From Candidatus Nitrotoga fabula (GTDB taxonomy: Bacteria > Pseudomonadota > Gammaproteobacteria > Burkholderiales > Gallionellaceae): DNA of 64,000 nt. Where the stretch lies: the NCBI RefSeq assembly GCF_905221025.1, contig NZ_CAJNBL010000006.1, forward strand, positions 1-64,000, read 5' to 3'. Position 1 is the first letter of the stretch. The number at the start of each line of letters is the position of its first letter. The translations under genes and the position numbers were made by a program. Below are positions 37,910-46,643 of this stretch, one piece after another. The notes under the pieces were generated by a model. The model searched no databases. It saw nothing but the letters and a program-made list of their open reading frames with translations, and was not told the DNA's origin.

Positions 37910-39340
37910 ATGGAACTGAACGGCTTTGAGCGTTTGTCTGAACTGGAATGGCATTTGCCCGCAACTGACGCAATGCGGGTACCGGTCATTATCTATGCCG
38001 ACGAAGCCCTGATGCGCGACATGAATGACAAAGTTCGCGAACAGGCAGTTAACGTCGCCAAACTTCCCGGCATCGTGCAAGCATCCTACGCCATGCCGGA
38101 CGCACACTGGGACTATGGCTTCCCGATTGGTGGCGTCGCCGCCTTCGATCCGGAAGAAGGCGGGGTGATTTCCGCCGGTGGCGTGGGATTCGATATTTCC
38201 TGCGGCGTGCGTTGCCTGCATACGGGACTGAAGACACAGGATATTTCCCGGGTAAAAGAACAACTGGCCGATACACTGTTCCAGCGCATCCCGGCTGGGG
38301 TCGGCAGTACCGGGGCGATCTGTCTCGACAGCAGGGAAATGGACGAAATGCTGGCTGGGGGAGCAAGCTGGGCTGTCCAGAATGGGTTTGGCGAAACAGC
38401 CGATCTGGAACGTATCGAAGAAGGCGGCAAGATGACAGGCGCAGATCCTGCCCAGGTTTCGCAGCAGGCCAAGAAGCGCCAACGCGATGAAATGGGCACG
38501 CTCGGCTCGGGGAACCATTACCTGGAAGTGCAACGCGTGGTTGAAATCTATGACCAGCGTATTGCCATGGGTTACGGCCTGACCCAGGATGACGTAGTCA
38601 TCAGCATTCATTGCGGCTCGCGCGGACTGGGCCACCAGATCGGCACCGAATTCCTGAGAGAAATGGCTATCGCAGCAGCCAGTCTCAATATCCTACTGCC
38701 CGACCGCGAACTGGCCTGCGCACCAATCGGTTCACCGATTGCTCGCCGTTACCTCGGTGCCATGCGCGCCGCCATCAATTGCGCACTTGCCAACCGCCAG
38801 ATCCTGACGCATCTGGTGCGGCAGATTTTTTCCCAGCTGATCCCTCAAGCGAGGCTACCCTTGCTGTACGATGTTTCGCATAACACCTGCAAGGTTGAAC
38901 AACACGAAATAAACGGCCGGAAACGGAAGCTGCATGTGCACCGCAAGGGAGCCACCCGCGCCTTTGGCCCGGGCCACCCGGACCTTCCGCCGGCATTGCG
39001 CGCCACCGGGCAACCGGTACTCATTGGCGGCAGCATGGGCACGGCGTCCTACATTCTCGCCGGAACCGAACGCGGAATGCAGCTCGCCTTTGGATCTGCC
39101 TGCCACGGGGCCGGACGCGCCATGAGCCGCCACCAGGCCACCCGGCTCTGGCACGGTCGCGATATCATCAATCAACTGGCAAGGCGCGACATACTGATCC
39201 GAAGTCCATCCTGTCGTGGTGTAGCCGAAGAAGCCCCGGGCGCCTACAAGGACGTCAGCGCCGTGATTGAAGTAGCAGACAGGGCCGGGCTGGCGCACAA
39301 AGTGGCAAAACTGGTACCCCTGATATGCATCAAGGGATAA
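37910..39340 (+). CDS. rtcB: RtcB, GTP-dependent RNA ligase
   Basis: RtcB joins 2',3'-cyclic phosphate or 3'-phosphate ends to 5'-OH ends in RNA. The 476-residue protein starts after GAGGCGACC. It shows metal and guanylate-binding motifs: GFDISCGVR (Cys), GSGNHYLEV, HCGSRGLGHQIG, YDVSHNTCKVE and the C-terminal LICIKG. In bacteria it repairs rRNA or tRNA damage and is often under RtcR/sigma54 control; no rtcR is seen here. It partners the archease gene upstream. Confidence 0.96.
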   Translation: MELNGFERLSELEWHLPATDAMRVPVIIYADEALMRDMNDKVREQAVNVAKLPGIVQASYAMPDAHWDYGFPIGGVAAFDPEEGGVISAGGVGFDISCGVRCLHTGLKTQDISRVKEQLADTLFQRIPAGVGSTGAICLDSREMDEMLAGGASWAVQNGFGETADLERIEEGGKMTGADPAQVSQQAKKRQRDEMGTLGSGNHYLEVQRVVEIYDQRIAMGYGLTQDDVVISIHCGSRGLGHQIGTEFLREMAIAAASLNILLPDRELACAPIGSPIARRYLGAMRAAINCALANRQILTHLVRQIFSQLIPQARLPLLYDVSHNTCKVEQHEINGRKRKLHVHRKGATRAFGPGHPDLPPALRATGQPVLIGGSMGTASYILAGTERGMQLAFGSACHGAGRAMSRHQATRLWHGRDIINQLARRDILIRSPSCRGVAEEAPGAYKDVSAVIEVADRAGLAHKVAKLVPLICIKG

Positions 39341-39631
39341 CCCGATAGCCGCGCTGGACTGACCCGTTGATCTCATCCGCCAGATCCAGACCATGCCGGC
39401 AAACCGAAACAGAAAACTCATGCAGCCAAACCCGGCCTTGGCCATCCCCACTAAAACCCAGCCAGTAAAAACTCATACATCCGGATGAAATTCGAATCTG
39501 CCGCACCCTCCCCTGCCCAGACAGACCCCTCTGCAACCTCAGTCAAAAAACCCATGGAAGACACACGCCACGTCCAATGGCGGAGAAAACCAGGCCGGAC
39601 ATCCGGATCCCTGTAGCTGGATGGAGGCAAG

Positions 39632-40522
39632 ATGGAAATAACCCAAGGCATACCCATGGCTATCCCATTCGGATTGCTCGCATTATCAATGATCACAGTC
39701 TGGCTTCCCCCGCTGGCACTTGGGAAAGCCTGCCGCATGCCAGCATGGCTGCTGCTCTTCGCCGCTGCGAGTACAAGCGCGCTGGCAACCGGATATCTCG
39801 AATGGTCAGCCCTCCCCACCCTTGCTTTCTTCCTGACTGCCGCCTTCCTGGGAAGCCATCCAGAGGCAGGCCAGATACAGCGCACCCTGTTCAGCATCCT
39901 GACGGCGCTGACCGCCCTGGCACTTGCCCTGCATCTTCTGCCCGGGTTCAACAACCCGGTGCTTTTGTCAGGCGTCCGGCTCTCCCCTGACGCAGCGCCC
40001 TTAATGCAATATGCGAATTTCGACAAAGGGGCAGCCGGACTGGTTCTGCTCGCCTGGTTCTGCAACCGCACAACCTCTGCCTGGGAATGGAAAGAAATCG
40101 GGCGCAAAATCCCTGTGATCATCCTTGTCACCACCGCATCCGTACTGATTGCGGCTGTCCTCATGCATTACCTGCACTTCCAGCCGAAACTACCAGCCTT
40201 CACCCCCGTTTTTCTTGCCGCCAACCTCTTCTTCACCTGCGTCGCAGAGGAAGCATTCTTTCGCGGATTCCTGCAGGAACGTATCACATCCTCACTCAGC
40301 CAATTCCGCCCGGGCGTCATCATTGCCATTCTGTGCTCCGGCCTGCTGTTCGGCCTCGCCCATGCCGCAGGCGGAGTTTCATACATGTTGCTCGCCACAA
40401 TGGCTGGCCTGGGCTATGCCAGCGCATATGCCCGGGTGCGGCGCATAGAAGCTGCGATCATCACGCATTTCATCGTCAACACTACGCACTTCATCGGGTT
40501 CACCTATCCCCATGCCGCCTAA
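39632..40522 (+). CDS. CPBP-family intramembrane metalloprotease
   Basis: The 296-residue protein starts after GGAGGCAAG and has about eight membrane segments. The CPBP (Abi) motifs are all there: EEAFFRG (EExxxR) at about residue 207, FGLAHAAGG (FxxxH) near 240, and HFIVN (HxxxN) near 285. The family is related to CAAX prenyl proteases and to bacteriocin-immunity proteins; a substrate is unknown. Confidence 0.9.
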   Translation: MEITQGIPMAIPFGLLALSMITVWLPPLALGKACRMPAWLLLFAAASTSALATGYLEWSALPTLAFFLTAAFLGSHPEAGQIQRTLFSILTALTALALALHLLPGFNNPVLLSGVRLSPDAAPLMQYANFDKGAAGLVLLAWFCNRTTSAWEWKEIGRKIPVIILVTTASVLIAAVLMHYLHFQPKLPAFTPVFLAANLFFTCVAEEAFFRGFLQERITSSLSQFRPGVIIAILCSGLLFGLAHAAGGVSYMLLATMAGLGYASAYARVRRIEAAIITHFIVNTTHFIGFTYPHAA

Positions 40523-40691
40523 CGGAACACAGGCATCTGCCAGCTGCAACCCGGAAGCCTTTCCCGGGCAACAATCCACTTCCGAGAGATGTTTTACATG
40601 TTCCCGAACACGCAAATTCAGGTGACCCTCCCCAGCATTTTATCCAGCAGACAGACGTAGCACAGCCAGCTGCTTCTACCTCCTGATCAGA

Positions 40692-41198
40692 TCACCGGAC
40701 GGCATGAATGATCGGCGGCATATTCTTTGGGAAAAACTCGATGTAGGGAGTATTCAGTGCCTGGCCTGGAGGAACGGCCTCAGGTGCAGGCTGGCCCTTC
40801 GCCCCAAGACTGTGAATGAACCGGTACATGGCCTTCATATCCTTGTCGGACATCGCGGCCAGATTGAACCATGGCATGGGCGGAAGGCGCTTGGCGCGGG
40901 CATGGGTCAGCCATTTGGCTTCGCTCATAGACTGGACTACAAGACGCAGATTGGTGGGATAACTAGCCCCCCATGGCCCCTGAAAGGCTACCTGGCTACC
41001 GGTCAGCCAATCCGATTCGGGCACCTTGCCACCTGATTCTGGATAACCCGGGGTATGACAGTCGTTGCAGCCGCCTATCCTGACCAGGTAGCGTCCGCGT
41101 TCCAACTCTGCTTTGCTGAAGGATGGTGCTGCTTGAACCGTGACGCTTGCAAAAATTCCCATGCTCAGCAAACCCATCAAACAATAATTGATTTTCAT
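40692..41198 (-). CDS. Exported monoheme cytochrome c
   Basis: The start at 41198 (MKINYCLMGLLSMGIFASVTVQA) provides a signal peptide; the frame is open to 41267. The product is 168 residues. A single heme c site, CNDCH, lies at about residue 45, and an LPPMPWFN segment supplies the probable axial Met. Related proteins with this GGCNDCHTPG and LPPMPWFN layout are periplasmic electron carriers. The redox partner is unknown, and the nearby genes give no hint. A 20-bp palindrome lies about 300 bp upstream. Confidence 0.85.
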   Translation of the reverse strand: MKINYCLMGLLSMGIFASVTVQAAPSFSKAELERGRYLVRIGGCNDCHTPGYPESGGKVPESDWLTGSQVAFQGPWGASYPTNLRLVVQSMSEAKWLTHARAKRLPPMPWFNLAAMSDKDMKAMYRFIHSLGAKGQPAPEAVPPGQALNTPYIEFFPKNMPPIIHAVR

Positions 41199-41605
41199 TA
41201 TCATGTCTGTTTCTGTATGGTAAATAAATCTATTAAACTTGCGCGCAATAGTAAATCTTATTGCCATTAAAAATGTGATTCTTCAATTATTATATTCCAT
41301 ATCATTTAATTTATTTTTGTTAATCAGCGTTAAATTTTTGCAGTAAGAAGCGTGGTTTCTCTAAATAATTACATATATCTGTTTAATTTAAATAAACCGT
41401 CCTATACCTACAATTGATGGACGCTAAGGTGTTAGTTATTAAGCGCTGTTTAACAGTTCAGGCTGAGACAAACTGAAAAAATGGAATCCAATGTTTGTAA
41501 AATTTTACAAACTGAGGATAGAGATGGAACGAATATCAGATCCCAATAGGAACCCTACACTGGGATATGCATGGAACATGAACATCATTATATTCCGCCA
41601 TCCGC
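41199..41605. other. A+T-rich intergenic region at the island's left edge
   Basis: No gene is supported in these 400 bp. The DNA is clearly richer in A+T than its neighbours (41270-41460) and contains a perfect 20-bp palindrome near its right end. It separates the housekeeping cytochrome from the decayed island and is a likely boundary. Confidence 0.4.
41493..41512. promoter_or_regulatory. Perfect 20-bp palindrome (operator-like)
   Basis: GTTTGTAAAATTTTACAAAC is fully self-complementary. No T-tract follows on either strand, so it is not a typical terminator. Its length and symmetry suggest a dimeric transcription-factor site. The cytochrome c gene, about 300 bp downstream on the reverse strand, is the only candidate target. 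Confidence 0.4.
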
Positions 41606-42885
41606 CTAACACCGCGCCACGGCAATCTCTTTCCAGCTGGTGATATAGCACGGGCTCTTGTTGCCCGAGCGCATTTTCCAGTTCTGCGTAACGCCTTCCA
41701 ATGCATAGCGCAGGATATTCTTGCCCATCTTGCGGTTGATGCCGTCCAGTGCGGCCATGCGGGATTCGGATTGGTCCATGCGGGTTGTTGCAGAGAACAG
41801 GCATTGCTGAACGGCCGCTTTCGCAGTCAGTTCAGCCAGCATCACCCCCGCTTTCTGGTAACGAAATTCCGGGCGGTATATTCGCTTCAGGCCCCACAGA
41901 GCCGCCTTAATCAGCTGGCTGGTGTCATCGGTCGAAACCGGCAGCGTGATGGACAGGCTGGGAGCGTATTGCGGCGCCTTTGGTTGGTGCGGGCTGGTTT
42001 GCAGGAAAACCGAAATCGATCCAGCTACCGATCTTTGTCTGCGCAGTTTTTCTGCTGCCCGGGTGGTATAGAAGCTGATGGCTTCCTGCAGGGAGGGCAA
42101 ATCACTGATTCGCATCCCGAAAGAACGCGAGCAGACGATCTGCTGTTTCGGTGCGGTCATGGTTTCCAGGTCCAGGCAGGCGACTCCCTTCAGTTCCAGC
42201 ACGATCTTTTCCATCATTACGCCAAAACGCGAAGCAGCATGGCAGGGTTGGTCTGTCTCAGGTCCTGTACTGTGTGTATGCCGATTGCGGCCAGCCGGGG
42301 AGCCAGCTTGCGGCCGATGCCCCAGATTTCGCCTGCGAGGATGCGGGTGAACCATTCCTCCTGTTCCGCCGGGTTCAGGGCATTCAGGTCACAGACACCG
42401 TTGAACCGGGGATGCTTCTTGGCGATGTGATTGGCCAGCTTGGCCAGGGTTTTGGTGGCGGCAATGCCGGCACAGACCGGCAGGCCGGTCCATTGCCGGA
42501 TCTGCTTCTGGATGGCCTGGCCAATGGCGGCATGGGGTAGGGGCATGCCGGTGAGCTCCAGGAAGCATTCATCGATGGAATAGATCTCCTGTACTGGGGA
42601 GAACTGGGAAAGGCTGGTCATGACCCGGTTGCTCATGTCGGCATACAGGGAATAGTTGCTGGAATAGGCAAGAATGCCATGCTGCCGGGCCAGGTCACGC
42701 AGCTGGAACCAGGGGGTGCCCATCTGGATGCCGAGTGCCTTGGCTTCGTTGCTGCGGGCCACGGCACAGCCGTCGTTGTTGGAAAGAACGATGACAGGCT
42801 TGCCTTCGAGCGCCGGGTTGAATACCCGTTCGCAGGAGACATAGAAGTTGTTGACATCGATCAGCGCAATGCTGCGCATGGTCAT
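41606..42885 (-). pseudogene. umuC: umuC, Y-family DNA polymerase V subunit, frameshifted
   Basis: The 5' part (42885 to 42217, 222 residues) is a normal UmuC N-terminus: [41 protein letters not shown] and the helix-hairpin-helix [16 protein letters not shown]. It then reads AMLLRVLA and stops. The rest of UmuC ([21 protein letters not shown] to the end at 41606) continues in another frame. Around 42225-42236 the DNA CTTCGCGTTTTGGC looks as if one base has been lost. Without it the reading would be [12 protein letters not shown]. The gene is a recent pseudogene, or the base is a sequencing error. It begins 4 bp inside the umuD remnant. Confidence 0.88.
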
Positions 42886-43118
42886 TTTACCGAGTGGATG
42901 ACGTTGGTGACGACGCCCCAGATTACCAGTTCCTGTCCTTCCTTCAGTTCGATATCGGGAAATTCCGTGTTCTCGGCAACCAGGCGTGTTCTGCCCTGCT
43001 CCATCGAGAGCCGCTTGACGGTGAGTTCACCATCCACAGCCGCCACGACGATGTGGTGATGACGGATGTCGATGGAACGATCGACCACAATGGTGTCGCC
43101 ATCGAAGATGGCCGACCG
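42882..43118 (-). pseudogene. umuD: umuD, 3' part only
   Basis: About 75 codons match the C-terminal half of Umu[35 protein letters not shown], with the catalytic Lys in ELTVK, and the closing [11 protein letters not shown]. The N-terminal half, with the self-cleavage site and the catalytic Ser, is missing. Upstream of about 43110 the sequence switches to the helicase fragment on the opposite strand. A GTG at 43088 could start a shortened peptide, but it would be inactive. Confidence 0.85.
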
Positions 43119-43153
43119 AGCCGCATGAAGGAAAATGTACCGCCCTGCTGGGC

Positions 43154-43945
43154 TTGCTGCAATACCTGTGCAGCAACGAATCCAACCATAGTGAAGTCTA
43201 CCAGTGGGTTCTCAACTGGCTGGCCTATCCGATCCAGCACCCAGGGGCAAAGATGCAAAGCGCAATTGTCATGCATGGCGGACAGGGCACCGGCAAAAAC
43301 CTGTTCTTCGAGCATTACATGGAAATCTTCGGTCTCTATGCCACGGTGCTTGACCAGACCGCACTGGAGGATCGTTTCAATGCCGACTGGGCACAGAAGA
43401 AACTGTTCATCCTCGCGGATGAAGTGCTGGCCCGGCAGGATATGTATCACATCAAAAACCGCCTCAAGGGTTTCGTGACCGGCAAGCAGATCCGCGTCAA
43501 TCCGAAGAATATCACCGCCCATGAGGAAACCAACCACATGAACATCGTGTTCCTCTCCAACGAGAAGATGCTGATCGTTCTGGAAGACGATGACCGCCGC
43601 CACTGTGTGATCTGGGTGCCACCGAAACAGGAAGACGAATTTTACCAGGCGGTTCAGGAAGAATGCCGCAACGGCGGCGTGGCAGCGCTGCATCATTATC
43701 TGCTGAACCGGGACCTCGGCGATTTCCAGCCCTGGACCCGACCGCCAATGACGCAGAGCAAACAGGACCTGATCCAGCTGAGCCTGGGCAGCGAGGCGCG
43801 CTTCTTCAACGAATGGATTGCAGGAGACCTGGAACACACAAATGGCAGAACGATACCGTTCTGCCCATGCCTGGGCAGTCAATTACACGAGGTATATCAA
43901 GACTGGTGCCGGAAGCAATACTATGCAACACTGCTCGCTGCCTAA
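43154..43945 (+). pseudogene. Fragment of a phage/plasmid primase-helicase (DUF5906-like)
   Basis: The frame of about 263 codons (TTG at 43154; open a little further upstream) encodes the ATPase core of a D5/DUF5906-type replication helicase: Walker A MHGGQGTGKNLFFEHY, Walker B-like KLFILADEVLA, and NIVFLSNEKMLI. Family members are usually over 600 residues, so both ends are missing. The left end is fused to the umuD break and the right end stops at an unrelated sequence. It is a remnant of a prophage or plasmid. Confidence 0.8.
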
Positions 43946-44003
43946 CCTGTTGGACTCTACGATTGACAGCAAAGGTCAGACAGTGCTTTGTGTTCAAGTC
44001 AAA

Positions 44004-44432
44004 TTAGACTGGCACGAATACAGCTGGGCTAATGCAGAAGAACTTGCCCAATTTACCTGCCAAGGTTGCACTGATTTTTCGTTTCCCTGCCAGGATTGCC
44101 GACAGGTTGCTCTGTAGCACAACGGCTGACAGGTCTTCTTGCTTCAAGCCGCGAGCATCCATCAAGAAACGCAGGGCATCCTTGGGTTCTGCTGCCTCGA
44201 TGGCGTAATGCTCTTGCTCGTACTTCGAGACCATATCCCCAACCAAATCAAGCAAGCCTGACAGCGGATGGTCTTCGTCATCTCCGGTGGTATCCAGCAG
44301 GGAATTCATCAGAGCCACCATACGGACATAACTCTTTTTATCATGGATGGGGCGAAGATGCGCCATTGCATCCAAAGCCTGCCAAGAGGATTGAATAGCC
44401 TGGATGTCAAACTGAGTGTGTGCTGCGCGCAT
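44004..44432 (-). CDS. higA: HigA-type antitoxin
   Basis: The 142-residue protein ends in an XRE helix-turn-helix (about residues 88-130: LKQEDLSAVVLQSNLSAILAGKRKISATLAGKLGKFF). The N-terminal half is helical and likely binds the toxin. It starts 2 bp after the higB stop, so the toxin gene comes first as in other higBA modules. It would neutralise HigB and repress the operon at the palindrome upstream of higB. Confidence 0.88.
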   Translation of the reverse strand: MRAAHTQFDIQAIQSSWQALDAMAHLRPIHDKKSYVRMVALMNSLLDTTGDDEDHPLSGLLDLVGDMVSKYEQEHYAIEAAEPKDALRFLMDARGLKQEDLSAVVLQSNLSAILAGKRKISATLAGKLGKFFCISPAVFVPV

Positions 44433-44434
44433 GA

Positions 44435-44737
44435 TTAGTTTTTGCCTTTTCTATAGAGCTTGTTCCAGTAATCGTATTCCCGATGCGTCATCACCTTATG
44501 CACAAATATCTTCTTGAACCTGTATCTGACGACAACGACCAGACGATAGTTGTTTCCACCCACATCAAAGATCGTATAGGGTGGCACGTAATCGACGGAG
44601 CTGAAAAACTCACGAACATGGTTGAAGTCCCTGAATTCAGCGTGCTCCACAACTGAGTGCCACTCGCGTAGGAGCTTTTCCGCCTCTGGGTGTTTCTGCC
44701 AGAACTCGCGAAGCATTTTGATGGAGATGATGTGCAC
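44435..44737 (-). CDS. higB: HigB-type mRNA interferase toxin
   Basis: The 100-residue RelE-superfamily protein starts with GTG at 44737 (an ATG lies at 44716). The HigB pattern is clear: MHIISIKMLREFWQKHPEAEKLLREW, then GNNYRLVVVVRYRFKKIFVHKVMTHREYDYWN with the basic and aromatic active-site region. It cleaves mRNA on the ribosome in known members. Frame and residues look intact, unlike most of this island. Confidence 0.9.
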   Translation of the reverse strand: MHIISIKMLREFWQKHPEAEKLLREWHSVVEHAEFRDFNHVREFFSSVDYVPPYTIFDVGGNNYRLVVVVRYRFKKIFVHKVMTHREYDYWNKLYRKGKN

Positions 44738-44745
44738 GAGCGAAT

Positions 44746-44762
44746 TATATCAAACTGATATA
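44746..44762. promoter_or_regulatory. higBA operator-like inverted repeat
   Basis: TATATCA-AAC-TGATATA is a perfect 7-bp inverted repeat with a 3-bp centre, 9 bp upstream of the higB start. A+T content and position fit an operator overlapping the promoter that the HigA helix-turn-helix would bind. Confidence 0.7.
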
Positions 44763-44942
44763 CAGCGTCAAGGCTGTGTACAACGAAAATCCTGACAGTG
44801 TGCTGGAATTCGGCGCCAGGCGGTATCTAACCGGTGGGTATAGCTATCTCGGAAACCGCCATTGATGCCTTGCGTACGAACTTGAAATTGCTCAAGGAAA
44901 GCCATTCCCAAGTCACAGCACTGGACTGGGTGTCCAATTTCA

Positions 44943-45311
44943 GTGGAATACGCATACCTGGCACAATCGCCGGTATTGCAGGCGCTGTATTTTGCCAAGA
45001 AGCAATTGAATGGGTTTCTGGTGTTGCGTACTTTGAATGCCACACGGGCAGGCAAGATGCTCCCCAAATTCCTGAGGTTGATTCGTCAGTTTGAACAAAG
45101 TCCGGCCAAGGCGCTCGCCGCTACGTTATTATCGTGGCTCGAACCTATTGTGCGCATGTGGCGCTTCTCCAGATCGAACGGCATCACCGAAGGATTCCAC
45201 ACGAAGATGGAGATGCTCTCGCGCAGAGCATATGGGTTCAGGAATTTTGAAAATTACCGCATGCGAGTCTTGGCTCAGTGCGGATGGAACGGTGTAATTA
45301 ACCGGGTCTGA
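44943..45311 (+). pseudogene. ISL3-family transposase, C-terminal remnant
   Basis: About 122 codons match the end of ISL3 transposases: ALYFAKKQLNGFLVLRTLNAT and the diagnostic SNGITEGFHTKMEMLSRRAYGFRNFENYRMRV, which includes the final Glu of the DDE site. The N-terminal two thirds are missing, and no terminal inverted repeats are seen. The sequence before about 44930 does not look like transposase in any frame. Confidence 0.85.
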
Positions 45312-45343
45312 TGAATGCTCATCCCCCGTTAATGGGGTAGAGC

Positions 45344-45511
45344 CTATACCCCAAGCGCCAGCGTCTTGCGCTTGCCCTCAAAGCGGTAATCCATACGCCA
45401 GCACTTCGTACCCGAAGTTTGCACCAGTAGATACATTCCGCCGCCATCCGCCAGCTTCTTCGGCTTGTCGGATGCCTTTTCCTTTTTAACCTCCAGTTCA
45501 GTCAGTGCCAT
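45344..45511 (-). pseudogene. Tyrosine integrase, N-terminal stub
   Basis: ATG at 45511 (MALTELEVKKEKASDKPKKLADGGGMYLLV) encodes the arm-binding domain (DUF4102) of P4-type integrases. The frame stops after RKTLALGV, about 55 codons, where full enzymes have about 400 residues. It lies 180 bp from the 3' end of tRNA-Ser, where such integrases normally sit, so this is what remains of the island's integrase. Confidence 0.85.
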
Positions 45512-45686
45512 GCCTGCCCCCATGACGGTATCAAAATTACCGTGTCGGTATGCAGTGTGCAGGATACCGCCAAATGTTGCAAGATTCAATGAGATTGGTT
45601 GATACCGCCTGAACATAAAAAAACCCGCTAAAGCCTTATGCTGTGCGGGTTTGTGAGATAGCTTGATACTGGTTAAAACGCAGTAC

Positions 45687-45777
45687 TGGCGGAGAGGGGG
45701 GGATTCGAACCCCCGTCAGGATATTATCCTGAACACGCTTTCCAGGCGTGCGACTTAAACCACTCATCCACCTCTCC
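45687..45777 (-). tRNA. tRNA-Ser (anticodon GGA)
   Basis: On the reverse strand the sequence folds as a class II tRNA. The acceptor is GGAGAGG/CCTCTCC and the anticodon arm CACGC-CTGGAAA-GCGTG gives anticodon GGA. A long variable arm (TTCAGGATAATATCCTGA) follows, then the T arm CGGGGGTTCGAATCCCCC. The 3' GCCA is encoded. It reads UCC/UCU Ser codons and is the insertion site of the neighbouring island. Confidence 0.97.
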
Positions 45778-45830
45778 GAAGGTCGCGCAGCATAAACCAG
45801 AATGGGCTTTACCGCAATCAGAAAATCACA

Positions 45831-46595
45831 TCAAAAATGGTTCCGCAATGTACGAAGGGCAGAAAAGACACCGAACTCACCGGTATTGTTGACTTGCGTC
45901 AAGCCGGACACGCGGGCCACAATCTCTGGCACATTACAGCGCAGAAATGGATTGGTAGCTTTTTCCAGTGCGATTGTAGAAGGTAGCGTTGGAAGTCCTG
46001 CGGCACGCAAAGACTGCGTGTCTGCCTGACGTTGCCTGAGACGGGCATTCCCGGGTTCGCACGCCAGTGCGAAACGGATATTGACTTCGGTATATTCATG
46101 TGTGCAGTACACCCTGGTTTCATCCGGCAGGCTTGCCAGCCGCTTCAGGGAATGGAACAATTGTTCAACGGTTCCGTCAAATATCCTGCCGCAACCGCAG
46201 CCGAACAAGGTGTCACCGCAAAACACGCCGCTTGCTCCTGCATAGGCAATATGTCTTCTGGTATGCCCAGGGACATGCATCACCTGCATCCTGACTGGCA
46301 ATTCAGAAATCTCAATAATCTCGCCGTCGTCAGGGGTATGGCTGACGCAGGGGATCGCTTCAAGTGATGGCCCATATACGGGCACACTGTATAATTCATG
46401 GAGTCTGTGGATACCGTCGGTATGATCATGGTGATGATGGGTGCAAAGAATGGCAACCAACCGGAGATTGTGCCGATCCAGATAATCCAGAACCGGGGAG
46501 GCATCACCGGGATCGACCACTACCGCATATTGTTGATTGTGCAGCGTCCAGATATAGTTGTCCCTGAATGCAGGGAGAGCAATGATTTTTATCAT
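45831..46595 (-). CDS. gloB: Hydroxyacylglutathione hydrolase (glyoxalase II)
   Basis: GloB hydrolyses S-lactoylglutathione to lactate and glutathione. The 254-residue metallo-beta-lactamase-fold protein has the metal site THHHHDHTDGI, HVPGHTRRH, the Asp in FCGDTLFGCGCGR, and CTHEYTEVN. It is divergent from the yafS-like methyltransferase, as in E. coli, with about 48 bp between them. Confidence 0.95.
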   Translation of the reverse strand: MIKIIALPAFRDNYIWTLHNQQYAVVVDPGDASPVLDYLDRHNLRLVAILCTHHHHDHTDGIHRLHELYSVPVYGPSLEAIPCVSHTPDDGEIIEISELPVRMQVMHVPGHTRRHIAYAGASGVFCGDTLFGCGCGRIFDGTVEQLFHSLKRLASLPDETRVYCTHEYTEVNIRFALACEPGNARLRQRQADTQSLRAAGLPTLPSTIALEKATNPFLRCNVPEIVARVSGLTQVNNTGEFGVFSALRTLRNHF

Positions 46596-46643
46596 GAGAA
46601 TATCCGATCTTTAACTAGCCATACTCAAACGAAGCAGGATTGA

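Noticed and set aside
37862-38635. 257-codon reverse ORF across rtcB
   Set aside because: Antisense shadow of rtcB, whose motifs are intact on the forward strand.
44834-45094. Forward ORF before the ISL3 remnant
   Set aside because: It is in a different frame from the transposase homology and matches no known family.
41606-45777. att-site duplication flanking the island
   Set aside because: I looked for a second copy of the tRNA-Ser 3' end to the left of the island and found none, so no att pair is claimed.
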